From: Streptomyces sp. WM4235
GTDB lineage: Bacteria; Actinomycetota; Actinomycetes; Streptomycetales; Streptomycetaceae
Reading direction: 5' to 3'
DNA length: 64,000 bases
NCBI RefSeq assembly: GCF_001279725.1
Contig: NZ_LGDE01000101.1
Span: 37,115 to 101,114, forward strand
Shown here: one piece after another, positions 15,365 through 24,359 of the stretch
Numbering within the stretch: position 1 is the first letter of the stretch
How the letters are laid out: every line of letters begins with the position of its first letter
Notes under the pieces: generated by a model
Database searches by the model: none
The model's input: only the letters and a program-made list of their open reading frames with translations
What the model was told of the DNA's origin: nothing
Position numbers and translations under genes: made by a program

Positions 15365-17508
15365 CGGGCCTCCCGCGCGAGGGCCCCGGTCGGTCCGCCC
15401 GACCGGCCGTCGGGGCCGAAGGGTTCGCCGTACAGGTAGCGTCCGAGGGCGGTGAGCGGGAAGACCTGCCGGTACAGGTGGTAGTTGATGGAGAAGTCCC
15501 AGGGAAAGCCGGTGCCGGTGAAGTACGGCTCGTCCCAGGAGCCGTCCTCCTCCTGGGTGCGGACCAGGTAGGCGATGCCCCGCTCCACGGCCGCGCCGTC
15601 GCGCTCGCCGGCCGACAGCAGCGCCATGAGCGCCCAGGCGGTCTGCGAGGGAGTGGAGGCGCCCTTCCCGGCCCATGACGGGTCGTGGTAGGACCGCTGG
15701 TCCTCGCCCCAGCCCCCGTCCTCGTTCTGTACGGTCTCCAGCCAGCCCGCCGCCCGCCTGATCGCGGGGTGCGAGAGGGGCATCCCGGCGGCCGTCAGGG
15801 CGGGGACCACCGATCCGGTGCCGTACACGTAGTTGGTGCCCCAGCGGCCGAACCAGCCTCCCTCCGGCTCCTGTTCGGCCAGCAGCCAGGCGATGCCGCG
15901 ACGGGTCCGCGGCTCGGCGGACTTCCCCTCGACGGCGAGCATCTCCACGACGTGGGCCGTGACGTCGGCCGACGGGGGGTCGGTCACCTCGCCGAAGTCG
16001 CAGAAGGGCAACTTGTTCGGGTACGGGCTGGTGTTGTCGGCGTCGAAGGCGCCCCAGGCCCCGTTGCGGGACTGCATGCCGAGCGTCCAGGCCACCCCCC
16101 GGGCGATGGCGGCCTCGACGCGCGCGGGCTCGGGGTGGCGGATCCGGCGCAGGGCCAGGACCACCTCGGCCGTGTCGTCGATGTCGGGGTAGTTGTCGTT
16201 GTGGAACTCGAACGCCCAGCCACCGGGGGCGAGTCCGGGGCGTCGGACCGACCAGTCACCGGTCCGGGTGATCTCCTCGCCGAGCATCCAGTCGGCCGCC
16301 TTGACGAGGGCCGGATGGTCGGGTGCGACGCCCGCGTCGGCCAGCGCGATGGCGGCGAGACAGGTGTCCCAGACAGGTGACTGGCAGGCCTCGATCATCC
16401 TGGCGCCGTCCTCGCGCCACACGGCGAACCGGTCGAGGGACTCCAGCCCCGCCCGCATCACCGGGTGCCGTAGGTCGTGGCCGAGCAGGTGCAGGGCGAT
16501 CACGGAGTACACGGCGGGGGGCTGGATGCCGCCCCAACAGCCGTCGCTCTCCTGACGGTCGACGATCCACCGGCCGGCGGCGGCCATCGCCGCCTCGCGC
16601 AACCGGCGCGGTGCGAAACGCCGGTAGACGTGCAGGGCCTTGTCCATCCGCTGGAACAGCCCGTCCCAACTCGCCAACGCGGCGAGCTTCACCGCGGGGA
16701 AGGGCGCCCGCGCGTCGGCGTGCAGTTCGTCCAACGCGAACGGCGCCGGGCGCACCGGCCGCAGTGCGGATACCACGGTGAGCGGAACGATGGTCTGGCG
16801 GGCCCAGCAGCCGAAGTCGTAGATGTTCAGCGGCATCCAGGACGGGAGGAAGACCAGCTCCGGCGGGAGTTCGGGGAGGTGGTCCCAGCTCCACCAACCG
16901 AAGAGCGCCAGCCAGATCCGGGTGAAGACCCGGGCGGCCGCGATGCCTCCGTGGCCCCGGATCCAGGCGGAGGCGCGGGCCATGTGCGGGGCGTCCGGGT
17001 CGTCCCCCGCGAGGCGCAGGGCCACGTACGCCTCGATGGTGGCGGAGAGGTCGGACGGGCCCCCGTGGAAGGTGGCCCAGGTGCCGTCGCTCTCCTGTTC
17101 GCCGCGGATGAAGAGTGCCGCGGCCCGGGTGGTGGCCTCGTCCCGGATGCCGAGGAACTGCCGCAGCAGCAGGTCCTCCGCGTCCATGGTGACGTTGGTC
17201 TCCAGGTCGCCCTTCCACCAGCCGGCCGGATCCTGGCGGCCCAGCAGGTGGTGGACGGCGCGCGCCACGGCTTCCCGTGCGTCCTCGGCCCCACCCGGCT
17301 TCGGGGACCCGGTCGTTGGCGCGGATCCGGTCGTTGGCGCGGATCCGGTCGGCGTCGGGCCGGGGTGTGTCCCGGGGCCCGGCCGTTCCCGGACCCCGGC
17401 CGGTGCAGGGCCAGGCGGCCCCGTGGTGGCGGCCGCGATGTGTGTCGCGGTGCCGTGGTCCGCTTCGGTGCCGCGGGAACCCGCACCACCGTCGGTCGTC
17501 GCTGTCAT
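15361..17508 (-). CDS. shc: squalene-hopene cyclase
   Basis: A 715-aa squalene-hopene cyclase. The catalytic acid motif DIDDTAEV (DxDDTA) is at about residues 442-447. Several QW repeats are visible (GGWFGRWGTNYVYGTG, GGWGEDQRSYHDPSWAGKG, DGSWDEPYFTGTGFPWDF). The first ~75 residues are a Gly/Pro/Thr-rich extension before the conserved helical start AREAVARAVHHLLGRQDP, and they include a repeated GSAPTT unit encoded by an 18-bp tandem repeat near 17308-17352. The enzyme is a monotopic membrane protein that cyclises squalene to hopene and hopanol. GGGGAAGCC precedes ATG 17508. Confidence 0.96.
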   Translation of the reverse strand: MTATTDGGAGSRGTEADHGTATHIAAATTGPPGPAPAGVRERPGPGTHPGPTPTGSAPTTGSAPTTGSPKPGGAEDAREAVARAVHHLLGRQDPAGWWKGDLETNVTMDAEDLLLRQFLGIRDEATTRAAALFIRGEQESDGTWATFHGGPSDLSATIEAYVALRLAGDDPDAPHMARASAWIRGHGGIAAARVFTRIWLALFGWWSWDHLPELPPELVFLPSWMPLNIYDFGCWARQTIVPLTVVSALRPVRPAPFALDELHADARAPFPAVKLAALASWDGLFQRMDKALHVYRRFAPRRLREAAMAAAGRWIVDRQESDGCWGGIQPPAVYSVIALHLLGHDLRHPVMRAGLESLDRFAVWREDGARMIEACQSPVWDTCLAAIALADAGVAPDHPALVKAADWMLGEEITRTGDWSVRRPGLAPGGWAFEFHNDNYPDIDDTAEVVLALRRIRHPEPARVEAAIARGVAWTLGMQSRNGAWGAFDADNTSPYPNKLPFCDFGEVTDPPSADVTAHVVEMLAVEGKSAEPRTRRGIAWLLAEQEPEGGWFGRWGTNYVYGTGSVVPALTAAGMPLSHPAIRRAAGWLETVQNEDGGWGEDQRSYHDPSWAGKGASTPSQTAWALMALLSAGERDGAAVERGIAYLVRTQEEDGSWDEPYFTGTGFPWDFSINYHLYRQVFPLTALGRYLYGEPFGPDGRSGGPTGALAREAR

Positions 17509-17641
17509 GGCTTCCCCTTACGTTGCAGTGTCCTCTGCTGTGCTGGGGTCTGCCGTCGGCCGGTGCGCGCCCGGGCGTGATGCCCGTCGGTTGGCGGCGC
17601 CGGCCGGCGACTCGCGATTCATATCCACGTACGGGTGGCGA

Positions 17642-18805
17642 TCACCTCTTGCGCACGACGACGAAGTCGGCGAGGGCGACGAGCTGTTCGCGTACCCGCT
17701 GCGGCATGTCGACGTCATCGAGCGCGCGGATGGCGATCGTGTGCTGGCGGCGCGCCTCCTCGGCGGTCCACTCACGGCCGCCGGCCGCGTCGATCAGGGC
17801 GGCGCGCGCCGCGAACTCCTCCTCCGAGAAGTTCTCGAAGTCGTTGCTCTTGGCGTCGGCGGCGAGCAACTCGCCGAGTTCCTCGGCCGCCGGGCCACCT
17901 GCCGCGAGGGCGGCGACCACCGGCAGGGACTTCTTGCGCTGACGCAGGTCGCTCCACGTCTGCTTGCCGGTGGTCTCCGGGTCTCCCCAGATGCCGAGCA
18001 GGTCGTCGACGGCCTGGAAGGCGAGGCCGAGGTGGTAGCCGTACTCCTCCAGCTTGTCGGCGGTGCGGTCGTCCGCGCCGCCGAGCACCGCGCCGATCGA
18101 GACCGCGCAGGCGAGCAGGGCGCCGGTCTTGTTGCCCTCCATCTCCAGGCACTCCTCGACGCTGACGCGCTCGCGGTGCTCGTACGAGATGTCCTGGGCC
18201 TGGCCGTCGATGAGCTTGCGGCTGGCGGTGGTCAACCGGCGGGTGGCGCGTCCGGCCTCGACGGTGCCCAGTTCCAGCAGGACCTCGTTGGCGAGGGCGA
18301 AGAGGGCATCGCCGACCAGGATCGCGAGGGCCGGGCCGTGCACCTTCCACACGGTGTCGCGGTGGCGGCGCTGCTCGTCGCCGTCCATCAGGTCGTCGTG
18401 CAGCAGCGAGAAGTTGTGGACGAGTTCGACGGCCACGGCTCCCGGGACGCCGACCTCGGGCGCGGCGCCCGCGGCCTCCGCGGAGAGCAGGGCGAGGGCG
18501 GGGCGGATCGCCTTGCCCCCGTCGCCGTCCGCCGGGTTGCCGTGGGCGTCGATCCAGCCGAAGTGGTAGGCGGCGACGGTGTCCATGGGCGATGCGAGCC
18601 GTTCCACGGCGGCGCGGAGCACGGGCGTGGACAGTGCGCGGCCACGCTCCAGCAGGGCGACGGTGTCCGCCTTCTCCCCACCGGCCGTGCCCACACTGGC
18701 ATCCGCGTTCTCGACAGCCGGATTCCCCGGGTTCACTGGCTCTCCTCTGGTTCCTGTACGTGTACGTGCTGCGCGCGCTGCGGCGGTGGTGTCGATGCTC
18801 GTCAT
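17642..18805 (-). CDS. polyprenyl diphosphate synthase of the hopanoid operon
   Basis: A 387-aa trans-isoprenyl diphosphate synthase with FARM LLHDDLMDGDEQRR (about residue 137) and SARM FQAVDDLLGIWGD (about residue 268). The second motif is of the DDLLGxWGD type with a Lys downstream (GKQ). An ~50-residue Ala/Thr/Gly-rich N-terminus precedes the fold. It most likely supplies farnesyl diphosphate to HpnC/HpnD. The start overlaps the hpnE stop (ATGA) and the gap to shc is 133 bp. Product chain length cannot be read safely from sequence. Confidence 0.9.
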   Translation of the reverse strand: MTSIDTTAAARAARTRTGTRGEPVNPGNPAVENADASVGTAGGEKADTVALLERGRALSTPVLRAAVERLASPMDTVAAYHFGWIDAHGNPADGDGGKAIRPALALLSAEAAGAAPEVGVPGAVAVELVHNFSLLHDDLMDGDEQRRHRDTVWKVHGPALAILVGDALFALANEVLLELGTVEAGRATRRLTTASRKLIDGQAQDISYEHRERVSVEECLEMEGNKTGALLACAVSIGAVLGGADDRTADKLEEYGYHLGLAFQAVDDLLGIWGDPETTGKQTWSDLRQRKKSLPVVAALAAGGPAAEELGELLAADAKSNDFENFSEEEFAARAALIDAAGGREWTAEEARRQHTIAIRALDDVDMPQRVREQLVALADFVVVRKR

Positions 18806-20175
18806 ACCGCCTCCCGCAGCGGGTGTTCACGCCGGCGGTCGAGACCGGCGAGCGCGGCGTGTGCCGCGGCCAGTCCGCTTCGGACGGCGCTCTCCATGGT
18901 CGCGGGCCAACCGGTGGCGGTCCACGCACCGGCGAGAAAGAGTCCCGGCGTGTCGGTCCGGGCACCGGGTCGCAGCCGGCCGACTCCGGGGGTGGGGGCG
19001 AAGGTCGCGGTCCGCTCCCGGGTGACGAAGAAGTCCCGTACCTTCGCGCCGCGTGCGGCGGGCAGCAGTCGCTCCAACTCGGGCAGGTACTTGGCCCGCA
19101 GGACCGAGACGGGTTCGTCGATGTCGTCCTGGGCCACCGACTGGGACAGGGCGAGGTACTGGCCGCCGTCGGTGAGCCCGGAGGCGTCGGTGCGGTCGAA
19201 GACCCATTGGACCGGGGTGCCGAGCGCGGCGAAGAAGGGCTGCCTGAGGACCTTGCGGTCGTAGACGACGTGGACGTTGAGGATGGGGGCCGTGGCGATG
19301 TCGAGGAGCTTGTCGGGGTCGGCGAGGGCCCCGGGCGGCAACAACGCGTGCGCCTCGCGTTGGGGGACGGCCAGGACCACGGTGTCCGCGTCGAGCGATT
19401 CGCTCTCGGTGTCGACCCGCCAACTGCCGGACTCCAGCCGCGACAGGCAGGTGACGCGGGTCCGCAGCTCGGTGCGCACGCCGGCCGCGTCGAGCGCCTT
19501 GCGGGCGAGGACGTCGTGGAGGTCGCCGAGCGGGACGCGGGCCCAGCCGATGTCGGCGGCGCCGTTCTCAGACAGCAGGCCGGTCTTGAAGACCTTGGCG
19601 GCCAGCCCCAACGACGACTGGTCGGCGGTGGCGTTGAGGGTGGCGATGCCGACGAGGTCCCACAACGCCTCGATGGTGCGCGGGGATTGGCCGTGACGGC
19701 CGAGCCAGGTCGCGAAGTCCACGCCGTCGAGCGCCGGGTCGGCGGGGTCGAGGCGGCGCAGCGCGAGGGCGGCGCGTCCGACGCTCGCCCGTTCGGCGAG
19801 GGTGAGGTGCGGGTAGCGGGCCAGGGAGGAGGCCAGGTGCAGGGGCACGGGCAGGGCGCTGCGGCGCAGCCTGCCCAGGCGCGGCCCCCGGGGGTGCGCG
19901 ACGTCCAGTACGGGTACGTCGAGCCGGTTCTGGAGGGGGGCGAGGGCGGCGCCGTCGACGCGGTCGAGGAACCACCGGTAGGCGGTGCAGCAACGCAGGT
20001 AGACGTGCTGGCCGTTGTCCACGGTCAGCTCGCCGCGCTTGAAGGAGAAGGCGAGTCCGCCGAGTCGGGGGCGGCTCTCCAGGAGGGTCACCCGCATGCC
20101 GGCGTCGGCGAGTTCCAGGGCGGTGGTGACACCGGCCAGGCCTCCGCCGACGACCACCGCGTGGTTGGCGGTCAT
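18802..20175 (-). CDS. hpnE: hydroxysqualene/presqualene FAD reductase HpnE
   Basis: A 457-aa FAD-dependent amine-oxidase-fold protein. The dinucleotide motif VVVGGGLAGVTTALELADAG is at residues 7-26, with LLESRPRLGGLAF and a C-terminal FAD contact (PGLFLAGAWTATGWPATMES). HpnE reduces hydroxysqualene to squalene with NADPH or a flavin donor, the last step of the HpnCDE route. GAGGAGGACGC precedes ATG 20175. A 124-bp gap, unusual for this operon, separates it from hpnD. Confidence 0.92.
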   Translation of the reverse strand: MTANHAVVVGGGLAGVTTALELADAGMRVTLLESRPRLGGLAFSFKRGELTVDNGQHVYLRCCTAYRWFLDRVDGAALAPLQNRLDVPVLDVAHPRGPRLGRLRRSALPVPLHLASSLARYPHLTLAERASVGRAALALRRLDPADPALDGVDFATWLGRHGQSPRTIEALWDLVGIATLNATADQSSLGLAAKVFKTGLLSENGAADIGWARVPLGDLHDVLARKALDAAGVRTELRTRVTCLSRLESGSWRVDTESESLDADTVVLAVPQREAHALLPPGALADPDKLLDIATAPILNVHVVYDRKVLRQPFFAALGTPVQWVFDRTDASGLTDGGQYLALSQSVAQDDIDEPVSVLRAKYLPELERLLPAARGAKVRDFFVTRERTATFAPTPGVGRLRPGARTDTPGLFLAGAWTATGWPATMESAVRSGLAAAHAALAGLDRRREHPLREAV

Positions 20176-20219
20176 GCGTCCTCCTCGTCGACCTTCGGGG
20201 CCCCATTGGTCCGGTCCAT
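20172..20219 (-). other. possible 15-codon coupling ORF between hpnD and hpnE
   Basis: The otherwise tight operon leaves 124 bp (20176-20299) between hpnD and hpnE. In it a frame starts ATG at 20219 and its TGA overlaps the hpnE ATG (ATGA), the same coupling used by the other genes. The frame is open much further upstream into hpnD, so a longer small protein is also possible. The ribosome site (GAGGTA) is too close to this ATG, so the exact gene is uncertain. Confidence 0.3.
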
Positions 20220-20299
20220 TACCTCGTCAGACGCCCCGGCCGGCGGCGGGGTTGCCCCGGTCCGGGCGCGGCCGTCGCGGTCGAGGCCGGCCCGCGCCG

Positions 20300-21259
20300 T
20301 CAAGGCCGCCTCCTGGTGCTCTGCCGGGAGACGGTCCGGGCGTCGAGGCCGGAGAGGCCGCGTACGGCGACGTACGCCTTCTCGTGCGTGGGCAGCGAGA
20401 CGCGTCCGCGCAGCACGGCGTCGGGCTCGCGCTCGATGCGGTCGAGGAGGCGGCGGTAGATGCCGGCCATGGCGGCGACGCAGGCACCGCTGCGCCGGTC
20501 GAGCATGGGCAGCAGTCGGTAGCCCTCGACGAACAGGGCGCGGGCGCGCCGGACTTCGTGGTGGACGAGGCCGGCGAAGTCGGCGCCGGCGGACATCCGC
20601 TCGCTGCGGAAGCCCTCGGAGCAGCCGAACTTGGCGAGGTCCTCGGCCGGGAGGTAGGTGCGTCCGTTGCCGGCGTCCTCGCGAACGTCCCTGAGGATGT
20701 TGGTGAGTTGCAGGGCGAGGCCGAGGGTGTCGGCGTACTCGCCGGCCCGCTCGGCGTCGTGCGCGCCGGGGGCGGTGCCGAACACGCCGAGCGAGAGGCG
20801 TCCGATGGCGCCCGCGACGCAGCGGCAGTAGACCTTGAGGTCGTCCCAGGTCTCGTAGCTCTCGCCGCGCACGTCCATCAGGACGCCGTCGATGAGTTCG
20901 TCGAGTCCGCCCAGGGGGATCGGGAAGCGGCGCGCGGCGTGGGCGAGGGCGACGGCGACGGGGTCGGTGTCGTCCTCGTCGATCTCCTCGGCGCGGATCC
21001 GGCCCAGGAGGGCGCGGGTCTCCTCCAACCGGACCAGCTTGGCGTCGGGCGCCAGCGTGCCGTCGCCGATGTCGTCGACGCGGCGCGAGAACGCGTACAG
21101 CGCGGACATGGCCTGCCGCTTGTCGTTGGGCAGCAGCCTGATGCCGTACGCGAAGTTGCGGGCCTGCGAGCCGGTGACTGCCTCGCAGTAGCCGTAGGCG
21201 GCCTGGACCGGCGCGGACGGTGTGGACGCGTGTGTGGGGCCCTCCACGTTGGGGCTCAC
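20300..21259 (-). CDS. hpnD: presqualene diphosphate synthase HpnD
   Basis: A 319-aa squalene/phytoene-synthase-family protein. The two Asp-rich motifs are RRVDDIGDGTLAPD (about residues 60-73) and LTNILRDVREDAGNGRTYLP (about 187-206). HpnD condenses two farnesyl diphosphates to presqualene diphosphate. GTG 21259 overlaps the hpnC stop (GTGA). The C-terminal end, rich in Arg/Ser/Thr, lies where the possible small frame begins. Confidence 0.93.
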   Translation of the reverse strand: MSPNVEGPTHASTPSAPVQAAYGYCEAVTGSQARNFAYGIRLLPNDKRQAMSALYAFSRRVDDIGDGTLAPDAKLVRLEETRALLGRIRAEEIDEDDTDPVAVALAHAARRFPIPLGGLDELIDGVLMDVRGESYETWDDLKVYCRCVAGAIGRLSLGVFGTAPGAHDAERAGEYADTLGLALQLTNILRDVREDAGNGRTYLPAEDLAKFGCSEGFRSERMSAGADFAGLVHHEVRRARALFVEGYRLLPMLDRRSGACVAAMAGIYRRLLDRIEREPDAVLRGRVSLPTHEKAYVAVRGLSGLDARTVSRQSTRRRP

Positions 21260-22203
21260 CCCTTTCTCGGCGCTGTGCGCAGGACGGCGGCCACCTCGCG
21301 GAGCAGGCCGCTCCCGGTGGGCTTGGGCGGGCCGGGAAGTACGTCGAAACCGGCGTCGGTGACGGCTCGCAGGGCGGCGCGCCCGCCCCCCACGAACCCC
21401 GCGAGCAGCAGTCGGAGCCTGCCGTGGACGCTACCCACGAGGGGGGTGCCTTCATTCAGGAGGTCCCGGGCGCGCACGGTTTCGAATGCGATGAGGGAGC
21501 GTACGGACGCTCCTGCGGTGGGGGCCTTGAGGTCGACCTCGGACACGTGGAAGCGGCGCATGTCCTCGGCCGGGAGGTAGATCCGGTCGCGGCCGAGGTC
21601 CTCGGCGACGTCCTGGAGGTGCTCGGCGATCTGGAGTGCGGTGCAGACGGCGTCGGAGCGTCGGATCCGCTCGGGGGTCGCCGTCCCGGTGAGGGCGAGC
21701 ACGAGGCGGCCGACGGGGTTCGCGGACAGCTCGCAGTAGGCGAGCAGGTCCCCGTACGTCTCGTAGCGGGCGACCCGTTGGTCCTGACGGTTGGCCTCGA
21801 TCAGACCGAGGAAGGGCTCGGGGGTGAGGTCGTGCGCGCGGACCACGGGCCGCAGGGCCCGCAGCAGGGGGTGCCGCGGGGGGCCGTCGGCGCCCGCGAA
21901 GACGCGCTTCAGGTCGGCCTCGAAGGCGTCGAGCATGGCGAGCCGGTCGTCCGAGGCCTCCGGGTCGAGGCCGAGCAGGACGGCGTCGTGGCCGCCGGGG
22001 GCGAGGTCGCCGTCGCCGATGTCGTCGACGAGTCGGGCGTAGCCGTACACCGCCGTCAGCCCGTCGCGCCAGGCGCGGGGCAGGAAGGCGGGGGCGACGG
22101 GGAAGTTCTCCGTCCGGGCCTTGTCGAGCGTGAGGCTCGTGTGGGCGTCGGACGTCGCGGGGACCGGGTGCCGTCGACCACGGATACCGTGCCCGGGGCT
22201 CAC
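21256..22203 (-). CDS. hpnC: hydroxysqualene synthase HpnC
   Basis: A 315-aa homologue of HpnD with HTSLTLDKARTENFPVAP at the start of similarity, first motif ARLVDDIGDGDLAP and second motif IAEHLQDVAEDLGRDRIYLP. HpnC converts presqualene diphosphate to hydroxysqualene. The only in-frame start upstream of the conserved region is GTG 22203, with a weak GGGCGG ribosome site. First gene of the hopanoid operon; promoter elements must lie in the 353-bp gap upstream. Confidence 0.92.
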   Translation of the reverse strand: MSPGHGIRGRRHPVPATSDAHTSLTLDKARTENFPVAPAFLPRAWRDGLTAVYGYARLVDDIGDGDLAPGGHDAVLLGLDPEASDDRLAMLDAFEADLKRVFAGADGPPRHPLLRALRPVVRAHDLTPEPFLGLIEANRQDQRVARYETYGDLLAYCELSANPVGRLVLALTGTATPERIRRSDAVCTALQIAEHLQDVAEDLGRDRIYLPAEDMRRFHVSEVDLKAPTAGASVRSLIAFETVRARDLLNEGTPLVGSVHGRLRLLLAGFVGGGRAALRAVTDAGFDVLPGPPKPTGSGLLREVAAVLRTAPRKG

Positions 22204-22556
22204 CGCCCGCCGCCCGGGGCGGGGACGGCCACAGTGTTTGGGGGCCGGAGAATTCCCGTAGCCATTGCCGTCACATCTCCCGTTCTACACTGCCGACCCA
22301 AGGCATCCTATTTCGGACACGCCGCCGGACTTTACCCGGGGTACCCCCGGCCATTCGGCTGTGGGGAAACGTCCCCTCTTGATGTGATCGAGAACTGCCC
22401 CAGCTTACGCTGTACAACGTCGCGGAGGCCTATCGGGTATTCGCTTCGCGAGCAAATGTCGGAGGGCGGAAATAATCGCCGTCACACCAAGGCCCCCGCC
22501 GCACGGAGCGGCAGGGGCCTGCGGTATTACCGGGCATTGACAGGCACCTCGTCCTG
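22204..22556. other. 353-bp gap upstream of hpnC
   Basis: No gene seen. It holds the terminator of the exporter operon (22490-22520) and must hold the hopanoid promoter. TAGGAT and TAGAAC hexamers on the minus strand near 22285-22305 are possible -10 elements, but no clear -35 pairs with them. Confidence 0.5.
22490..22520 (-). terminator. terminator of the exporter/polymer operon
   Basis: 13-base arms AGGCCCCCGCCGC / GCGGCAGGGGCCT with one mismatch and a 5-base loop, 37 bp beyond the stop of the minus-strand ABC ATPase gene. Separates that operon from the hopanoid operon. Confidence 0.8.
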
Positions 22557-23339
22557 TCAGTGACTGGTGGCCTTCTCATATGCCGAGACGACTTCCTCGG
22601 TGGGCCCGTCCATCAGCAGCTCACCCTTCTCCAACCACAGCACGCGGTCGCAGGTGTCGCGGATGGACTTGTTGTTGTGACTCACCAGGAACACCGTTCC
22701 GGCCGTCTCGCGCAGCTCGCGAATACGGGCTTCCGAGCGGACCTGGAACTTGCGGTCACCGGTCGCCAGCGCCTCGTCGATCATCAGGACGTCGTGGTCC
22801 TTGGCCGCGGCGATGGAGAAACGCAGGCGTGCCGCCATGCCCGAGGAGTACGTGCGCATCGGCAGGGAGATGAAGTCGCCCTTCTCGTTGATCCCGGAGA
22901 AGTCGACGATGTCGTCGTAGCGCTCCCTGATCTGCTCGCGCGTCATGCCCATCGCCAGACCGCCGAGGACGACGTTGCGTTCGCCGGTCAGGTCGTTCAT
23001 GAGTGCGGCGTTGACGCCCAGCAGCGAGGGCTGGCCGTCCGTGTAGACCTTGCCGGACTCGCAGGGCAGCAGCCCCGCGATGGCGCGCAGCAGGGTGGAC
23101 TTGCCGGAACCGTTGGAGCCGATGACCCCGATGGCCTCGCCGCGGTACGCGGTGAAGGAGACGCCGCGTACGGCGTGGACCCGGCGCACGCCCGGGGAGT
23201 CGCCCTTGCCCCGGCGGAGTATCTTGCTCAGCGCCGCCGTGGCGCTGCCCCTGCCGGAGCTGCCGGTGTTGACCCGGTAGACGATGTGGACCTCGTCGGC
23301 GATGACGGTGGGGACGTGCCCCTTCTTGATCTCAGCCAC
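22557..23339 (-). CDS. polysaccharide/teichoic-acid ABC exporter ATPase (TagH-like)
   Basis: A 260-aa ABC ATPase: Walker A GVIGSNGSGKSTLLRAIAG, signature YSSGMAARLRFSIAAAK, Walker B VLMIDEALATGD and switch His LVSHNNKSI. The ALATGD form and VRRVHAVRGVSFTAYRGE region are typical of ABC-2 exporters for O-antigen and teichoic acid (RfbB/TagH/Wzt). It lacks a C-terminal carbohydrate-binding domain. GTG 23339 overlaps the permease stop by 8 bp. Last gene of the operon. Confidence 0.92.
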   Translation of the reverse strand: MAEIKKGHVPTVIADEVHIVYRVNTGSSGRGSATAALSKILRRGKGDSPGVRRVHAVRGVSFTAYRGEAIGVIGSNGSGKSTLLRAIAGLLPCESGKVYTDGQPSLLGVNAALMNDLTGERNVVLGGLAMGMTREQIRERYDDIVDFSGINEKGDFISLPMRTYSSGMAARLRFSIAAAKDHDVLMIDEALATGDRKFQVRSEARIRELRETAGTVFLVSHNNKSIRDTCDRVLWLEKGELLMDGPTEEVVSAYEKATSH

Positions 23340-24261
23340 GGCCGTAACGCTCCTCAGCCTTCCAGAAGTACACGAAGCCGCCGATGCCGGTGAGAACGGC
23401 CCAGCCGACCGCGAAGCCCCAGACGTGCGGCGGCAGGTTTTCCGGGCCGTAGCCGTCGATCAGCGCGAAGCGGACGAGGTCCATGTAGATGGCCGCGGGG
23501 TTCCACTGGAGGACGTCCGCGATCCAGGCCGGCTTGTCCTTCAGCATCTCGTTGATCGAGAACATGACACCCGAGGCGTACATCCACGTGCGCGTGATGA
23601 ACGGCATCAGCTGCGCGAGGTCGGGGGTCTTGGACCCCATCCGCGCGAAGACCAGCGCCAGCCCGGTGTTGAAGACGAACTGCAGCGCCAGCGCCGGGAT
23701 GACCAGCAGCCACGACAACTGCGGGTAGTTGCCGAAGGCCACCGCGACGATGACCACCACGATCATCGAGTACATCAGCTGCTGGAGCTGCTGCATCGAG
23801 AAGGAGATGGGGAGCGAGGCGCGCGGGAAGTGCAGGGCGCGGACCAGACCGAGGTTGCCGGGGATCGCGCGGACACCCGCCATCACCGAGTTCTGGGTGA
23901 AGGTGAAGACGAAGATGCCCATCACCAGGAAGGGGATGTAAACGCCCTTCTCCATGCCCCGGCCCGCGTTCAGGATCAGGCCGAAAATCAGGTAGTAGAC
24001 CAGGGCGTTCAGCAGCGGGGTCGCCACCTGCCAGATCTGCCCGAGCTTCGCCTGGCTGTACTGCGCCACCAGCTTGGCCCGGGAGAAGGCCATGATGAAG
24101 TGACGTCGGCCCCAGAGCTGCCGCACGTACTCGCCCAGGCCGGGCCGGGCTCCGCTGACGGACAGGCCGTACTTCCTGGCGAGCTCCGCGGGGGCGAGCC
24201 CCGCGTCTTCGGACGGCGGCTTGCTCGTGGCGAGGGCGCCGTCGTGGGTTGTGTCACTCAC
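23332..24261 (-). CDS. polysaccharide/teichoic-acid ABC exporter permease (TagG-like)
   Basis: A 309-aa ABC-2-type permease with six hydrophobic segments from about residue 85 (PLLNALVYYLIFGLIL) to the end. The N-terminal cytoplasmic helix contains YVRQLWGRRHFIMAFSRAK, the usual start of TagG/RfbA permeases. The chosen start is GTG 24261, where family-like sequence begins; a longer open frame upstream reads as non-protein. Its partner is the downstream ATPase. Together they would flip a lipid-linked polymer or glycolipid outwards. Confidence 0.88.
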   Translation of the reverse strand: MSDTTHDGALATSKPPSEDAGLAPAELARKYGLSVSGARPGLGEYVRQLWGRRHFIMAFSRAKLVAQYSQAKLGQIWQVATPLLNALVYYLIFGLILNAGRGMEKGVYIPFLVMGIFVFTFTQNSVMAGVRAIPGNLGLVRALHFPRASLPISFSMQQLQQLMYSMIVVVIVAVAFGNYPQLSWLLVIPALALQFVFNTGLALVFARMGSKTPDLAQLMPFITRTWMYASGVMFSINEMLKDKPAWIADVLQWNPAAIYMDLVRFALIDGYGPENLPPHVWGFAVGWAVLTGIGGFVYFWKAEERYGRG

Positions 24262-24359
24262 AAGTTGAAACTTTCCGTCTTCAAGATGCGGCAGAAGGGG
24301 GGATCGGACCCGGAGTACGGGGCCCTTGATCAGGCCCCATGCTCCCAGACGCGAGCTTG

